The notes beneath the pieces were generated by a model. It was not told the origin of the DNA and made no database searches. It worked only from the letters and a program-made list of their open reading frames with translations. From Betaproteobacteria bacterium (lineage in GTDB: Bacteria; Pseudomonadota; Gammaproteobacteria; Burkholderiales; Casimicrobiaceae), in NCBI GenBank assembly GCA_016192065.1, contig JACPUX010000072.1:186001-250000 (forward strand): DNA of 64,000 nt, in the 5' to 3' direction. Of this stretch, positions 18,604-27,008 are shown one piece after another. The translations under genes were made by a program, and so were the position numbers. How positions within the stretch are numbered: position 1 is the first letter of the stretch; each line of letters starts with the position of its first letter.

Positions 18604-18618
18604 GTATGATAATCATAC
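18604..18618. promoter_or_regulatory. Palindrome at the start of the ATPase gene
   Basis: A perfect 7-bp inverted repeat with one central base (GTATGAT-A-ATCATAC) ends 4 bp before the ATPase start codon. TATGAT inside it resembles a -10 hexamer, so the repeat could be both promoter core and operator. The role is inferred from position. Confidence 0.45.
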
Positions 18619-18622
18619 ATTC

Positions 18623-19867
18623 ATGAAAAAGAAGCCACCTTCATCCTTCCTGCCGCGTGCCGCCACGGCCGCCATGGAGCGCGCACTGGGCGTCGCTCCG
18701 GTCGTCGTGCTGCTCGGCGCGCGACAGACCGGCAAGACCACGCTGGTGCGCGCGCTGCCGCAACTGGCGGACCGCCCCTATCTGACGCTGGACGACTTTG
18801 ATCTGCGCGCAGCGGCCGATGCCGATCCGGAGGCCGTCCTGGCGCGCGCGCCCGCGCTGGTGCTCGACGAAATCCAGCGCAGCCGCGATCTGCTCATCGC
18901 CGTCAAGCGCACGGTTGATGCGGGGGCCGTGCGCGAAGCGGGCCGATTCGTGCTCACCGGTTCGGCCAACCTGCTGATGCTCGAACGGATTTCGGAAACG
19001 CTGGCCGGGCGGGCGGTGTATGTCACGCTCTGGCCGCTTTCCCGGCGCGAGCGCCAGGGTCTCGGACGCACCGGGCCGTGGAGCGAACTGCTGGCGGCCC
19101 CGTTCGCCGAATGGCGCCCGATCCTTACCGCCGATCCGGGCGGCGAGGAAGACTGGCGCGCGGCGGCGCGGCTGGGCGGCCTGCCGGTTCCCGCGCATGA
19201 CCTGGCCGACGACGAGGCGCGCGGGCTGTGGTTTTCCGGCTATGTGCAGACTTATCTCGAGCGCGATCTCCAGGCGCTGCGGGCAGTGGAGAATCTACCC
19301 GATTTCCGCCGCCTGATGCGCGCCGCCTGCCTGCGCATCGGCGGCCTGCTTAACCAGACCGAGCTCTCGCGCGATGTCGGCATCGTGCAGCCGCAGGTGC
19401 ACCGTTTCCTCAACCTGATGGAGGCCAGCTACCAGGCCATCCGGCTGCAAGCCTATGCCGTCAACCGCACGCGCCGCCTCATCAAGGCGCCCAAGCTCTA
19501 CTGGAGCGACACGGCGCTGGCGCTGCATCTGGCCGGCGAGCGCGAGCCGCGTGGCGCCCACCTGGAAAACCTCGTGCTCGTCGATCTCATGATCTGGCGC
19601 GACGTGCAGGCGCGGCGGCCGGAAGTGCTGTACTGGCGCACCGCGAGCGGCCTTGAAGTCGACTTCGTCATCGAAACGCCGCGGCGGCTGCTGCCGATCG
19701 AAGTCAAAGCCGCCGGCCGCGTCGCGACCGGCGATGCCAAGGGGCTGGAAGCCTTTCTTGACGAATATCCCGATCTCGCCGACGGCGGGTTGCTGTTGTA
19801 TGGCGGCAAGGAGATTTTTCCCGTCACACGGCGGGTGCTGGCCGTGCCGTGGTGGTTTGCGTGCTGA
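18623..19867 (+). CDS. AAA_14/DUF4143 family ATPase
   Basis: A 414-residue protein of the AAA_14-DUF4143 type. The Walker A motif is GARQTGKTT near residue 31, Walker B LVLDEIQ near 90, and sensor region FVLTGSANLL. The C-terminal DUF4143 domain ends in EVDFVIE...LLPIEVKAAG, which resembles the D-(D/E)xK nuclease-like core seen in this family. These proteins are widespread, often mobile or found singly, and poorly understood. It is inserted between directly repeated fragments of lysR and threonine aldolase genes, so it probably arrived by a recombination event. Confidence 0.85.
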   Translation: MKKKPPSSFLPRAATAAMERALGVAPVVVLLGARQTGKTTLVRALPQLADRPYLTLDDFDLRAAADADPEAVLARAPALVLDEIQRSRDLLIAVKRTVDAGAVREAGRFVLTGSANLLMLERISETLAGRAVYVTLWPLSRRERQGLGRTGPWSELLAAPFAEWRPILTADPGGEEDWRAAARLGGLPVPAHDLADDEARGLWFSGYVQTYLERDLQALRAVENLPDFRRLMRAACLRIGGLLNQTELSRDVGIVQPQVHRFLNLMEASYQAIRLQAYAVNRTRRLIKAPKLYWSDTALALHLAGEREPRGAHLENLVLVDLMIWRDVQARRPEVLYWRTASGLEVDFVIETPRRLLPIEVKAAGRVATGDAKGLEAFLDEYPDLADGGLLLYGGKEIFPVTRRVLAVPWWFAC

Positions 19868-19903
19868 ACGTCCGGAAAAACGCAGCGCCGCGACGTGCCG
19901 GCC

Positions 19904-20124
19904 TCACGAACTCAAAACCCGCAGGTCGGCGAGCAGGGCGTCGACGCTTTCCGGCTGGGTGTCCCAGGCGCACATGAGGCGGGCGCCGCCGGCGGCGATG
20001 AAGGTGTAGAAGCGTCAGCAGCGTTCGCGCAGCCCCTGCTGCACGGCGTCCGGCAGGGCGACGAAGACGCCGTTGGCCTCGGCCGGGAACAGCAGCCGCG
20101 TGCCGCGGGATGCCGGCGGGGCCG
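19904..20124 (-). pseudogene. Threonine aldolase 3' fragment, copy 2 (repeat B2)
   Basis: Minus-strand frame encoding the last 65-70 residues of a threonine aldolase: LLFPAEANGVFVALP, then GLRERC, an in-frame TGA where Trp is expected, then RFYTFIAAGGARLMCAW and a normal stop at 19904. The gene is cut at its 5' side near 20124, where repeat A copy 2 begins. It extends further upstream into the aldolase than copy 1 (18454-18590) does. Confidence 0.78.
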
Positions 20125-20315
20125 GCCGCGTTCGCGCACCCAAGGTCGCGGTGTTCCTCGCCGAACTCGAGCGGATGCTGAGCCCTGCGCCGCCGTGGGC
20201 GCGCTGAGTGTCGCCTTCATCAGGCCGCGGTCGCAGGCGACGGCTGCTGCTGCCGACTATTTTGCACTGCGCTCGCTTGTGGTCATGGATTGCCCACGCA
20301 AGGGATTCAAGGCCG
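20125..20315 (+). repeat. Direct repeat A, copy 2 (truncated lysR 3' end)
   Basis: Matches 18137-18327 over 191 bp with no gaps, about 92% identical. It carries the last codons of a lysR-like gene, including the stop, fused directly to the broken threonine aldolase fragment. The substitutions suggest either an old duplication or a copy from a related strain. Confidence 0.88.
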
Positions 20316-20330
20316 GGGAAAAACGGGGGC

Positions 20331-20428
20331 GAGAGTCCATGGCACTCGCTGGAAAAATTCGAGCCTGACCCGTTTGACCGAGAGTCAATGGCACTCGCTG
20401 GAGAAATTCGAGCTTGCCCCGTTTGACC
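20331..20428. repeat. Tandem 49-bp repeat, two copies
   Basis: Two head-to-tail copies (20331-20379 and 20380-20428), differing at about five positions, each containing ATGGCACTCGCTGGA and AAATTCGAGC. The preceding GAAAACGGGGGCG-type lead recurs at 22040-22064. Such modules resemble the flanks of REP-associated (Y1) transposase genes, but no transposase is present; that link is inference. Confidence 0.7.
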
Positions 20429-20647
20429 CCTGAGGGCTCGCTGCGCGTGCTGGCGGAACTGAAGGCGGCGCCGGAAGCGCCGCTCTTCGTTGGCGACAGC
20501 CGCGCCGACGTGCGCGCTGCCCGCGCCGCCGGCCTGCGCGTGGCCATCATCCGCGGCGGCGAGTGCGACGAATCCGCCTTCGCCGAACTACCGCCTGATT
20601 TCCTGGTATCGCAACTCGACGAGGTCGCTACGCTGGTCGGAGGTTAG
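20429..20647 (+). pseudogene. C-terminal stump of a HAD-family hydrolase
   Basis: About 72 codons matching the end of a phosphoglycolate-phosphatase-like HAD hydrolase: motif IV reads LFVGDSRADVRAARAAGLR, followed by the usual short tail. The nucleophile motif I and the cap domain are absent, so it cannot be active. The frame enters directly from the tandem repeat, which marks the deletion junction. Confidence 0.7.
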
Positions 20648-20651
20648 GGGG

Positions 20652-20685
20652 TTGACTGGAGTAATCCTCTAGAGCTATACTCCAG
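20652..20685 (+). promoter_or_regulatory. tetR promoter with palindromic operator
   Basis: TTGACT at 20652-20657 and TATACT at 20676-20681 (18-bp spacer) form a good promoter. The inverted repeat CTGGAGTA-N14-TACTCCAG (20656-20663 and 20678-20685) overlaps both hexamers, as expected for an autorepressed TetR gene. The -10 box ends only 7 bp before the ATG, which predicts a leaderless or nearly leaderless mRNA. Confidence 0.65.
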
Positions 20686-20688
20686 GCC

Positions 20689-21276
20689 ATGACTTCGACT
20701 CCTTCATCCACCCGAGACAGACTCATCGAGGCGGCTGCCCGCGTCTTTCTCGAAGAGGGTGTCGAGACGGCCTCGATGGACCGCGTGCGGCAGGCTGCCG
20801 GCGTCAGCAACGGCAGCCTCTACCATCACTTTCCGACCCGGGCGCATCTGGCCGGGGCGCTCTATCTGGAAACGCTGCGCGATTTCCACGCGGCGCTGCT
20901 CAAACCGCTTGCCGCCGATCCCGACGCCGAGGCGGGCGTGCGCGGCCTGGTGCGCGGCTACCTGCGCTGGGTGGTCGCCCATCCGGAGCGCGCCCGGCTG
21001 CTGCACCGCCTGCGCCGCAACGGCGAGCTGGAGGGCATGGAGGGCGTGTGGGCCGCTCCGAACGAAGTGGCCTATGCCGCGCTTGGCGCCTGGATCGGGC
21101 GCAAGGTGGCGGCAGGCGGCATGCGCCGCCTGCCCTTCGCCGTCTGGATGGCGCTGGTGTTCTCGCCAGCCTACGCGCTGACACCACAATGGGTTGCGCA
21201 AGACGCGCCCACCGTGCCGCCCGCGGTGCGCGCGGCGCTGGAAGACGCGGCGTGGCATGCGGTGGCACCGGCATGA
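20689..21276 (+). CDS. TetR/AcrR-family regulator
   Basis: A 195-residue TetR regulator. The N-terminal HTH is intact (RLIEAAARVFLEEGVETASM, then AAGVSNGSLYHHFPTRAHL). The C-terminal ligand domain resembles the TetR_C_33/YcdC-like group. It is probably autoregulated through the palindrome in its promoter. Its stop overlaps the start of the next gene as ATGA, so that oxidoreductase is the likely co-transcribed partner. The inducer is unknown. Confidence 0.9.
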   Translation: MTSTPSSTRDRLIEAAARVFLEEGVETASMDRVRQAAGVSNGSLYHHFPTRAHLAGALYLETLRDFHAALLKPLAADPDAEAGVRGLVRGYLRWVVAHPERARLLHRLRRNGELEGMEGVWAAPNEVAYAALGAWIGRKVAAGGMRRLPFAVWMALVFSPAYALTPQWVAQDAPTVPPAVRAALEDAAWHAVAPA

Positions 21277-21956
21277 ACGGAAAACTACCCAAGGGACAGC
21301 ATGCGCGGGAGGATTTTCCGCGCTTCGGCCTGTCGCAATTCGCCTACCGCTTTCCGCGCGAGCCCGCCGCGGCTCGCCTGCGCATCTCGGGCGACGTGAT
21401 CGAGGCTTTCGAATTCGACGCGCCGCTGGCGGACCTGCCGCGTGTCGAGCAGGTGAGCGATTTCCATTGCGTCACCACCTGGAGCCGCTGCGGCCTGCGT
21501 TGGGGCGGCGTGCGCTTTGCCGATTTCTATGCGCTGTGCGTCGCACCGCGGCTCGCCGCCGGGGCGCAGGTGAATACAGTGGTGCTGCGCGGGCAGGACG
21601 GCTACCGCACGACGCTGCCGTTGGCGGACCTGCTCGCCACCGACATGTTGCTCGCCGACACGCTCGACGGTCAGCCGCTCTCCATCGAACACGGCGCGCC
21701 GCTGCGCCTGGTGGCGCCGGCGCACTATGGCTACAAGTCGCCGAAGCACCTATCGCACCTGGAGTTCCACCAGGGCGAGCCGAAGGTACGGCCGGCCGCC
21801 TTCGCCTTCATGGACCATCCGCGCGCCCGCGTCGCCCTCGAGGAGCGTGGCCGCGGTTTCCCCGGCTGGCTGCTGCGCCACATCTACCGTCTGATGATAC
21901 GGCCCACGGCGGCGCGCTTCGCCAGGGCGATGGCTGCCTACCGCGGCGGGAATTGA
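21273..21956 (+). CDS. Molybdopterin-binding-domain oxidoreductase (sulfite oxidase fold)
   Basis: A 227-residue protein with the oxidoreductase molybdopterin-binding fold (SUOX-like, as in MsrP/YedY). The motif FHCVTTWSRCGLRWGGV contains the Cys expected to ligate molybdenum, and YGYKSPKHL near residue 150 matches the family's cofactor/substrate region. No Tat or Sec signal is visible, so it may be cytoplasmic, unlike YedY. It is translationally coupled to the TetR gene upstream. The substrate is not predictable. Confidence 0.8.
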   Translation: MNGKLPKGQHAREDFPRFGLSQFAYRFPREPAAARLRISGDVIEAFEFDAPLADLPRVEQVSDFHCVTTWSRCGLRWGGVRFADFYALCVAPRLAAGAQVNTVVLRGQDGYRTTLPLADLLATDMLLADTLDGQPLSIEHGAPLRLVAPAHYGYKSPKHLSHLEFHQGEPKVRPAAFAFMDHPRARVALEERGRGFPGWLLRHIYRLMIRPTAARFARAMAAYRGGN

Positions 21957-22350
21957 AGCCGGCGCTGTTCAGGAATTCCTCTGCTGGTCCAGCGGGAAAT
22001 TGACAAAGGAGCCCGGCGCATCCTCAAACGACGCGGCGGGAAAACGGGGGCGGGAGTCAATGGGCGATGTCGCCCAAGCCCAGTCCGGCTCCCATGCGTC
22101 CCCTTCTTTCTGATCGCAATTGTAACCTCATCGTTTCTTGCGGCCGGAATTGCCTTGCTTGTTGGCCTGCCTTTCCGATCCAGAAGAAGAGCAACTGCGG
22201 CAAACGAACAAGCGCAGCCTCGGGGCAATCAGACTGACTGACCCCTATTTGGGCGCACCAAACGAATCCGATGCGGCCCGCAGGCGGAGGGTATAGGCAT
22301 CGGCCGGCAATCGGCTTGATTGGGTGTCAATGGGTGTAGTATTGGCGACT
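21957..22350. other. Intergenic region with repeat relic
   Basis: About 390 bp without a convincing gene. At 22040-22064 a GAAAACGGGGGCGGGAGTCAATGG element repeats the lead of the tandem repeat near 20319-20344, a trace of the same dispersed element. The rest shows no promoter I can defend; it marks the left edge of the defence island. Confidence 0.5.
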
Positions 22351-23400
22351 ATGATCCGCTCCAATACCGTTCAGATCACTCCGGAAATCCTAAGACTCAT
22401 CGCGAGTGTCGATGAGTTCAAGGGCGCTTGGCGCGCGCTCGGAAGGTTGGCGCCGGATCGTCTATCGGCATTGCGAAGGGTGGCCACCATTGAAAGCATC
22501 GGCTCGTCCACCCGCATCGAAGGCAGCAAGCTGTCCGATCGCGAGGTCGAGCGCCTACTGTCCAACCTGCAGATCAAGTCTCTTGCCAAACGCGACGAAC
22601 AGGAAGTTGCCGGCTACGCTAAGCTCATGGAGCAAGTGTTTTCGTCTTGGCAGGACATCACCCTAACCGAGAATCCCATCAAGCAACTGCACCGCGACCT
22701 CCTGAGCTACAGCAAACAGGATGCCTGCCATCGGGGGCGCCACAAGACATCCCCGAACAGCGTGGTCGCCTTCGATGCCAATGGAAAGCAACTGGGCGTT
22801 GCTTTTGCAACCGCAACGCCATTCAAAACACCATCATTGATGGCGGAACTGGTCGCTTGGTTCAAGGCCGAGCAAAAGGCCGCGCAACTTCACCCTTTGC
22901 TGCTCATCGGCATTTGGGTTGTCGTCTTCCTTGAAATTCACCCTTTCCAGGACGGCAACGGCCGGCTGAGCCGCGTCCTCACGACCTTGCTGCTCTTGCA
23001 GGCCGGATATGCCTACGTGCCGTATAGCTCGCTGGAAAGCGTGGTCGAGCAAAACAAAGAGGCCTACTACCTCGCCCTGGGGCAAACGCAAGCTAGCATC
23101 CGCAGCAAGACACCCAATTGGCAACCGTGGCTGCTATTCTTCCTGCGCGCATTGGCCGAGCAAGTCCGCCGCCTGCATCGCAAGGTCGAGCGTGAAAAGA
23201 TCGTTCTGGCTCAACTGCCCGAGCTCTCGCTGCAGATCGTCGAATTCGCGCGCGAGCATGGCCGCATCACAATGGCCGATGCCATCCGCCTCACGCTGAG
23301 CAATCGCAACACGTTGAAGCAGCATTTCCGGGCGCTGGTGGAGCGAGGCCACCTGGCGCAGCATGGGGCTGGGAGGGGGGGTTGGTATGATTTGCGATAG
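22351..23400 (+). CDS. Fic family protein with self-inhibitory helix
   Basis: A 349-residue Fic-domain protein, expected to transfer AMP (or another nucleotide/phosphate group) to a protein side chain. The active-site loop reads HPFQDGNGRLSR near residue 197, fully matching H-P-F-x-(D/E)-G-N-G-R. An N-terminal inhibitory helix motif S-x3-E-G (STRIEG near residue 53) marks it as a class II, self-inhibited Fic enzyme. The C-terminal part contains a winged-helix-like segment (GRITMADAIRLTLSNRNTLK). In-frame starts at 22324 (GTG) and 22330 are also possible. It lies 197 bp upstream of the Druantia-like pair and may be part of the same island. Confidence 0.88.
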   Translation: MIRSNTVQITPEILRLIASVDEFKGAWRALGRLAPDRLSALRRVATIESIGSSTRIEGSKLSDREVERLLSNLQIKSLAKRDEQEVAGYAKLMEQVFSSWQDITLTENPIKQLHRDLLSYSKQDACHRGRHKTSPNSVVAFDANGKQLGVAFATATPFKTPSLMAELVAWFKAEQKAAQLHPLLLIGIWVVVFLEIHPFQDGNGRLSRVLTTLLLLQAGYAYVPYSSLESVVEQNKEAYYLALGQTQASIRSKTPNWQPWLLFFLRALAEQVRRLHRKVEREKIVLAQLPELSLQIVEFAREHGRITMADAIRLTLSNRNTLKQHFRALVERGHLAQHGAGRGGWYDLR

Positions 23401-23534
23401 GCGCTGAGTCCTTACGAAATTTGCAGCGCGCGGCTTGTCACCACTCATGGACCGAACTCTGACGCACGGCGCGATGATCAATTTTGGTCAATGCGGCAGA
23501 TGTTCGGGCGAGGTACTAGGTGTGTAACTCGCAA

Positions 23535-23590
23535 TTGCTCGGAGCGCGAGCGAATCCGAGCAAAACGGCACACTGCGGACTATCGCAGTG
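23535..23590 (+). promoter_or_regulatory. Two inverted repeats in the druH leader
   Basis: TTGCTCGG (23535-23542) pairs with CCGAGCAA (23556-23563), and CACTGCG (23571-23577) pairs with CGCAGTG (23584-23590). The second ends 7 bp before the GTG start of the large gene. They could be operator sites or leader hairpins hiding the ribosome-binding site; the function is inferred. Confidence 0.5.
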
Positions 23591-23597
23591 GTAAATT

Positions 23598-26500
23598 GTG
23601 TGGCAAACAGAGACATTGAGAAAATTCGTGGCCTTCACCCTGTTCGCGGATTGGAAACGCAAGCTTCTTGCTGACCGCGATCTCGATCGCCCTGACCGTC
23701 GAGCGCTCTTCCTATATCGGGTCACTGAGTCAGAGTTCAATAGCCTTGAAATCCTCCTGCGCGAATGGATCGCCAAGCTGCTGACCCGCTTCGATCTCGG
23801 CAAAATCACCCACCTGACGGGATTCTCCGCACTATTTGTACTCTACGCCGCCGAATGGTGGCGTCGGCGTTTCGACGGCGCGCATTGGTCTTGGGACCCC
23901 ATCCTGCACGATCTCAACGCCGACCCCGACGATTGGAACCAAGCCCAGCGAAGCGCATGCATCGAGCTCGGCCTCCAAGATTGGGGGGTGGAAGTAAAGC
24001 GAACCGGAGGACTGCGCTTTCTTGGAAGCGTCGCGGTTCAAGGCGGGTTGCCTCTCAAACTGCTGGCAGAGGCCCGGGGCAGTATTGGTTTACTGCTCAG
24101 CCAGGTGCTTAAGCAGGCCGGTAGCACCAGCATCACCCAAAACGACCTGCTGACCTGGGTCGAAAGCCTGCAAGGCACATTGCCCAAAAGCTACCGGCAG
24201 GCGGTCATCTTCGCTTTGCTTACCGATGTTGCCTGGACCGTCATTCGCTTGAAAGAGCAAGCCGGGCTCACCGCCACCTCGGATGCGATTGCGCGCCTGG
24301 ACAAGCAAGTCAGCAACTGGCGCGAGCAATTCCCGCTACCCGTCGACGATGACCACGCTCGCGGCTTGATCGAGCAACTCGTCCGCGACGCTACCAAGGT
24401 CAAGACTGAAAGGCAGGCGGCCACGCTGCCTGTGGAGCGGCAACTTGCGCAGGAAGAAGATGGTGTCTGGTCCCTACGTTCCAGCCTGACACTGCCAAAC
24501 AGCATTCCAAATAGCAAGATGGCCGAGCTTTTCAGCATGAACCACGACGACATGCCGAGAGTAGGAGAGTTGTCCCTCAGCGCCGGCAGCCAGCGTCTCA
24601 CCACTACCATCCGCCGCATGGCCGGCCAGGATGGCTACCGAATCGAGCGCAAGCCTTGGGGATTCTCAGGTCAAACGGCGGCAAAAGAACATCTGCTTCA
24701 GCTTTCCACGCCAGACGGTCGCGTCTGGACCGCCCCAGCCCGCCGGGGCGAATCGCTGGACGATGGCTTACCCTGGACATTTTCTGCGGAAGAGTCCTCC
24801 AACCGCCTAATGCGCCAAGGGGGTGGCAATGTCGCCCCTCTTGAAGCTTTCATTGCTCTGCCAGAGGGGTGGTCATTCTTACCCGGCGGAGATGCTGAAA
24901 CCAGCATGCAGGGTTCTCTACCCCAATTCGATCGCAGTATTCATCGACTGCGCGGCTCGGTTCAGACCAACGACGGCAATAACCTATCCTGTCGCATTCG
25001 CACCGGCCAAGCCGGCGCACTCGAAGAGAGCTACGAATGGCAGGGTCAGCGCTTCTGGCTGGATTTCAAAAAGCCCAGCATTGCATTCAAGGGGCTTCCT
25101 CAGCTCTATCGCGTGAGCGATTCAACCAGTCAAAAAGTCGAAGGTAATCCGGCGTGGTCTGTCATTGGCGCAAACACTCCGGCCACCCCGCCACTCATTG
25201 GTCCGCTGCAGGCACGCTACCCCGCCACTGGCGAGGTTAAGCAGCGCAGTCACCTAGTCATTCTGCCTCCCAATGCTGCTTTGTCGATCCAAGCGCGAGA
25301 TGCAAAATCGGGCGTCATCAAGTTGGAAAACTGGGGAGCGACCAGCGCCAGAACAGCGACCGACGGGGTTGGGCTGGACAGCAAGCCAGACGGCTCCGAT
25401 CTGCATCTGGCGCTCTCGGTCACGTCCGCCGAGCGTACCCCAGAAACGATCGATGCCGAAATCTTCTGGCGGCACAGCACAACCCCGGTCAGGCTGAGCC
25501 TACCTTTCCCCGCAAAAGGTGTCCGGGCTTTCGACGCGAACGAAAAAGAACTGCTCAGTGGCAGCCTGCTTGCCGCACAGCAATTGCTTGGAATCCGGCT
25601 TCTAATCCTCAGCGGTGGGGAAAACAACCGCTTGTCGATCAAAATGCGGGTCAATGGCAGTCGCGCCGCGCGCATCCACCAGCTGCGCACCTTGCCAGAC
25701 GCACTCACCACGGAAGTTCGCCTCCAGGACTACGCCACCGACATCCAGCATCTGTTTTCCACCGACGACAATCCCGACGCACGGGTAGATGTCTTGTTGC
25801 GTATCGGCGACAACGAACAATTCCGTCTCAACATCGCACGCTACGCCGCAAAGCTGGAAAAGTGTGGCAACACCATCAGTCTAGACGCTCACGGCAACCA
25901 AGCTCTCGCGCCAGACGACGCCGCCAATCTGACGGCGCTCGCTCTTCGCCTCGAACATCCCGGCGACGAAGCGATCCAGTTACCATCGTGCGATTCTGAA
26001 GGCGTGCCGACAAGTGCTTGGCAATTTGATCCGCTATCCCGCGAGCCTGGCTGCTGGCTGATCTACCCGAGCCCAGACACGGTCATACCCTTTCGCCCAA
26101 CCCTTTGGCCCGTGCAAGGAGACCATTCGCTAGCTAGCGGCCTAGCGAAAGCTATCAACATCGTTAGTCAGGCAAGACGAGAAGCAGCCATCGACGAGGA
26201 AATCGAATCCATGTCCCAGAATTTCATGGATGACCGCTGGGCACAGATTGAACAACTCGCCGGACAAGTTGGCCACCTTCCACTCGCCACGCTTGACATT
26301 TGGCGTCGCTTTGCGCGCTCTCCCCACGGTATGGCATCGCTGGCGCTGCGCTTCGGCAAACTACCCAGCGGATTCCTCTGTCGTTTTGACCAGGAGCTGC
26401 CGTTTTCATGGGAAACCGTCACCTTCTCGGCCTGGAAACAAGCAGTGACCTGTTTGGACGATCAATGCCAGAAAAGTTATGGCCAAGAGGCGGGGCAAAT

Positions 26501-26999
26501 TGTTTTCCAAAGCCACCTCGACTCGCGTATCAAGGATATTTCAGCGCTGAATGGGGCCTTGCAGTATCTGCTCGGCATCGCCACTGCCGAGCACTCCTCC
26601 CCCGAGGCCAAACAGCAGCTGAAAATGCTCAAGCAATTCGGCGCATTCGCCAACCAGCAGCTCTTCCAGGGAGAAGACAGTCTGCTCATGCGGCTGCGCC
26701 GCTTGCACCTGGATGATCAATGGCCATCCGGTTCGAATCAAATTCTCGCTAACGCTCGAAAGCAAACCGAAGTTGCTGATTATCTCTATCCGGACAAGCT
26801 CGACTTTGCCGACGGCGTCATCAATTTGCCATTGCTGCTTGCTGCACAGGTCGCTCACAATCAAAGCCAAGAATGGTTTACCGATCCCCAAGCAGTCAAC
26901 ATTTTGCGAGCACACATGGCATTCGATCCCGAGTGGTTCGAAGAAGCCTATAACCTGACCATAGCCCGCTGCCTCGCAGCAGGACTTCTCTACAACTAA
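23598..26999 (+). CDS. druH: Druantia type III protein DruH (probable)
   Basis: A 1133-residue protein with no catalytic motif I can recognise. It has a helical N-terminus (to about 270) followed by a long mixed region rich in beta-strand-like segments. Identification rests on context and size: it stands 9 bp ahead of a 2080-residue DEAD/DEAH-DUF1998 helicase, the two-gene layout of the Druantia type III antiphage system. Its N-terminus resembles the family often annotated as STY4851/ECs_5259. The start is a GTG at 23598, since an in-frame stop lies two codons before it; no good ribosome-binding site is visible. Parts of this gene are less GC-rich than the flanking chromosome, consistent with transfer. 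Confidence 0.72.
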   Translation: MWQTETLRKFVAFTLFADWKRKLLADRDLDRPDRRALFLYRVTESEFNSLEILLREWIAKLLTRFDLGKITHLTGFSALFVLYAAEWWRRRFDGAHWSWDPILHDLNADPDDWNQAQRSACIELGLQDWGVEVKRTGGLRFLGSVAVQGGLPLKLLAEARGSIGLLLSQVLKQAGSTSITQNDLLTWVESLQGTLPKSYRQAVIFALLTDVAWTVIRLKEQAGLTATSDAIARLDKQVSNWREQFPLPVDDDHARGLIEQLVRDATKVKTERQAATLPVERQLAQEEDGVWSLRSSLTLPNSIPNSKMAELFSMNHDDMPRVGELSLSAGSQRLTTTIRRMAGQDGYRIERKPWGFSGQTAAKEHLLQLSTPDGRVWTAPARRGESLDDGLPWTFSAEESSNRLMRQGGGNVAPLEAFIALPEGWSFLPGGDAETSMQGSLPQFDRSIHRLRGSVQTNDGNNLSCRIRTGQAGALEESYEWQGQRFWLDFKKPSIAFKGLPQLYRVSDSTSQKVEGNPAWSVIGANTPATPPLIGPLQARYPATGEVKQRSHLVILPPNAALSIQARDAKSGVIKLENWGATSARTATDGVGLDSKPDGSDLHLALSVTSAERTPETIDAEIFWRHSTTPVRLSLPFPAKGVRAFDANEKELLSGSLLAAQQLLGIRLLILSGGENNRLSIKMRVNGSRAARIHQLRTLPDALTTEVRLQDYATDIQHLFSTDDNPDARVDVLLRIGDNEQFRLNIARYAAKLEKCGNTISLDAHGNQALAPDDAANLTALALRLEHPGDEAIQLPSCDSEGVPTSAWQFDPLSREPGCWLIYPSPDTVIPFRPTLWPVQGDHSLASGLAKAINIVSQARREAAIDEEIESMSQNFMDDRWAQIEQLAGQVGHLPLATLDIWRRFARSPHGMASLALRFGKLPSGFLCRFDQELPFSWETVTFSAWKQAVTCLDDQCQKSYGQEAGQIVFQSHLDSRIKDISALNGALQYLLGIATAEHSSPEAKQQLKMLKQFGAFANQQLFQGEDSLLMRLRRLHLDDQWPSGSNQILANARKQTEVADYLYPDKLDFADGVINLPLLLAAQVAHNQSQEWFTDPQAVNILRAHMAFDPEWFEEAYNLTIARCLAAGLLYN

Positions 27000-27008
27000 G
27001 GAGCACGG

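Noticed and set aside
20331..20428. Possible CRISPR-like array.
   Set aside because: Only two abutting 49-bp units with no spacers and no cas genes.
20414..20647. Complete small HAD hydrolase.
   Set aside because: Lacks motif I and the cap; its only start is a TTG inside the tandem repeat, so it is a gene stump.
21938..22228. Minus-strand 96-codon frame in the tetR-fic spacer.
   Set aside because: Arg/Pro-rich low-complexity translation, overlaps the end of the molybdopterin-domain gene, no ribosome-binding site.
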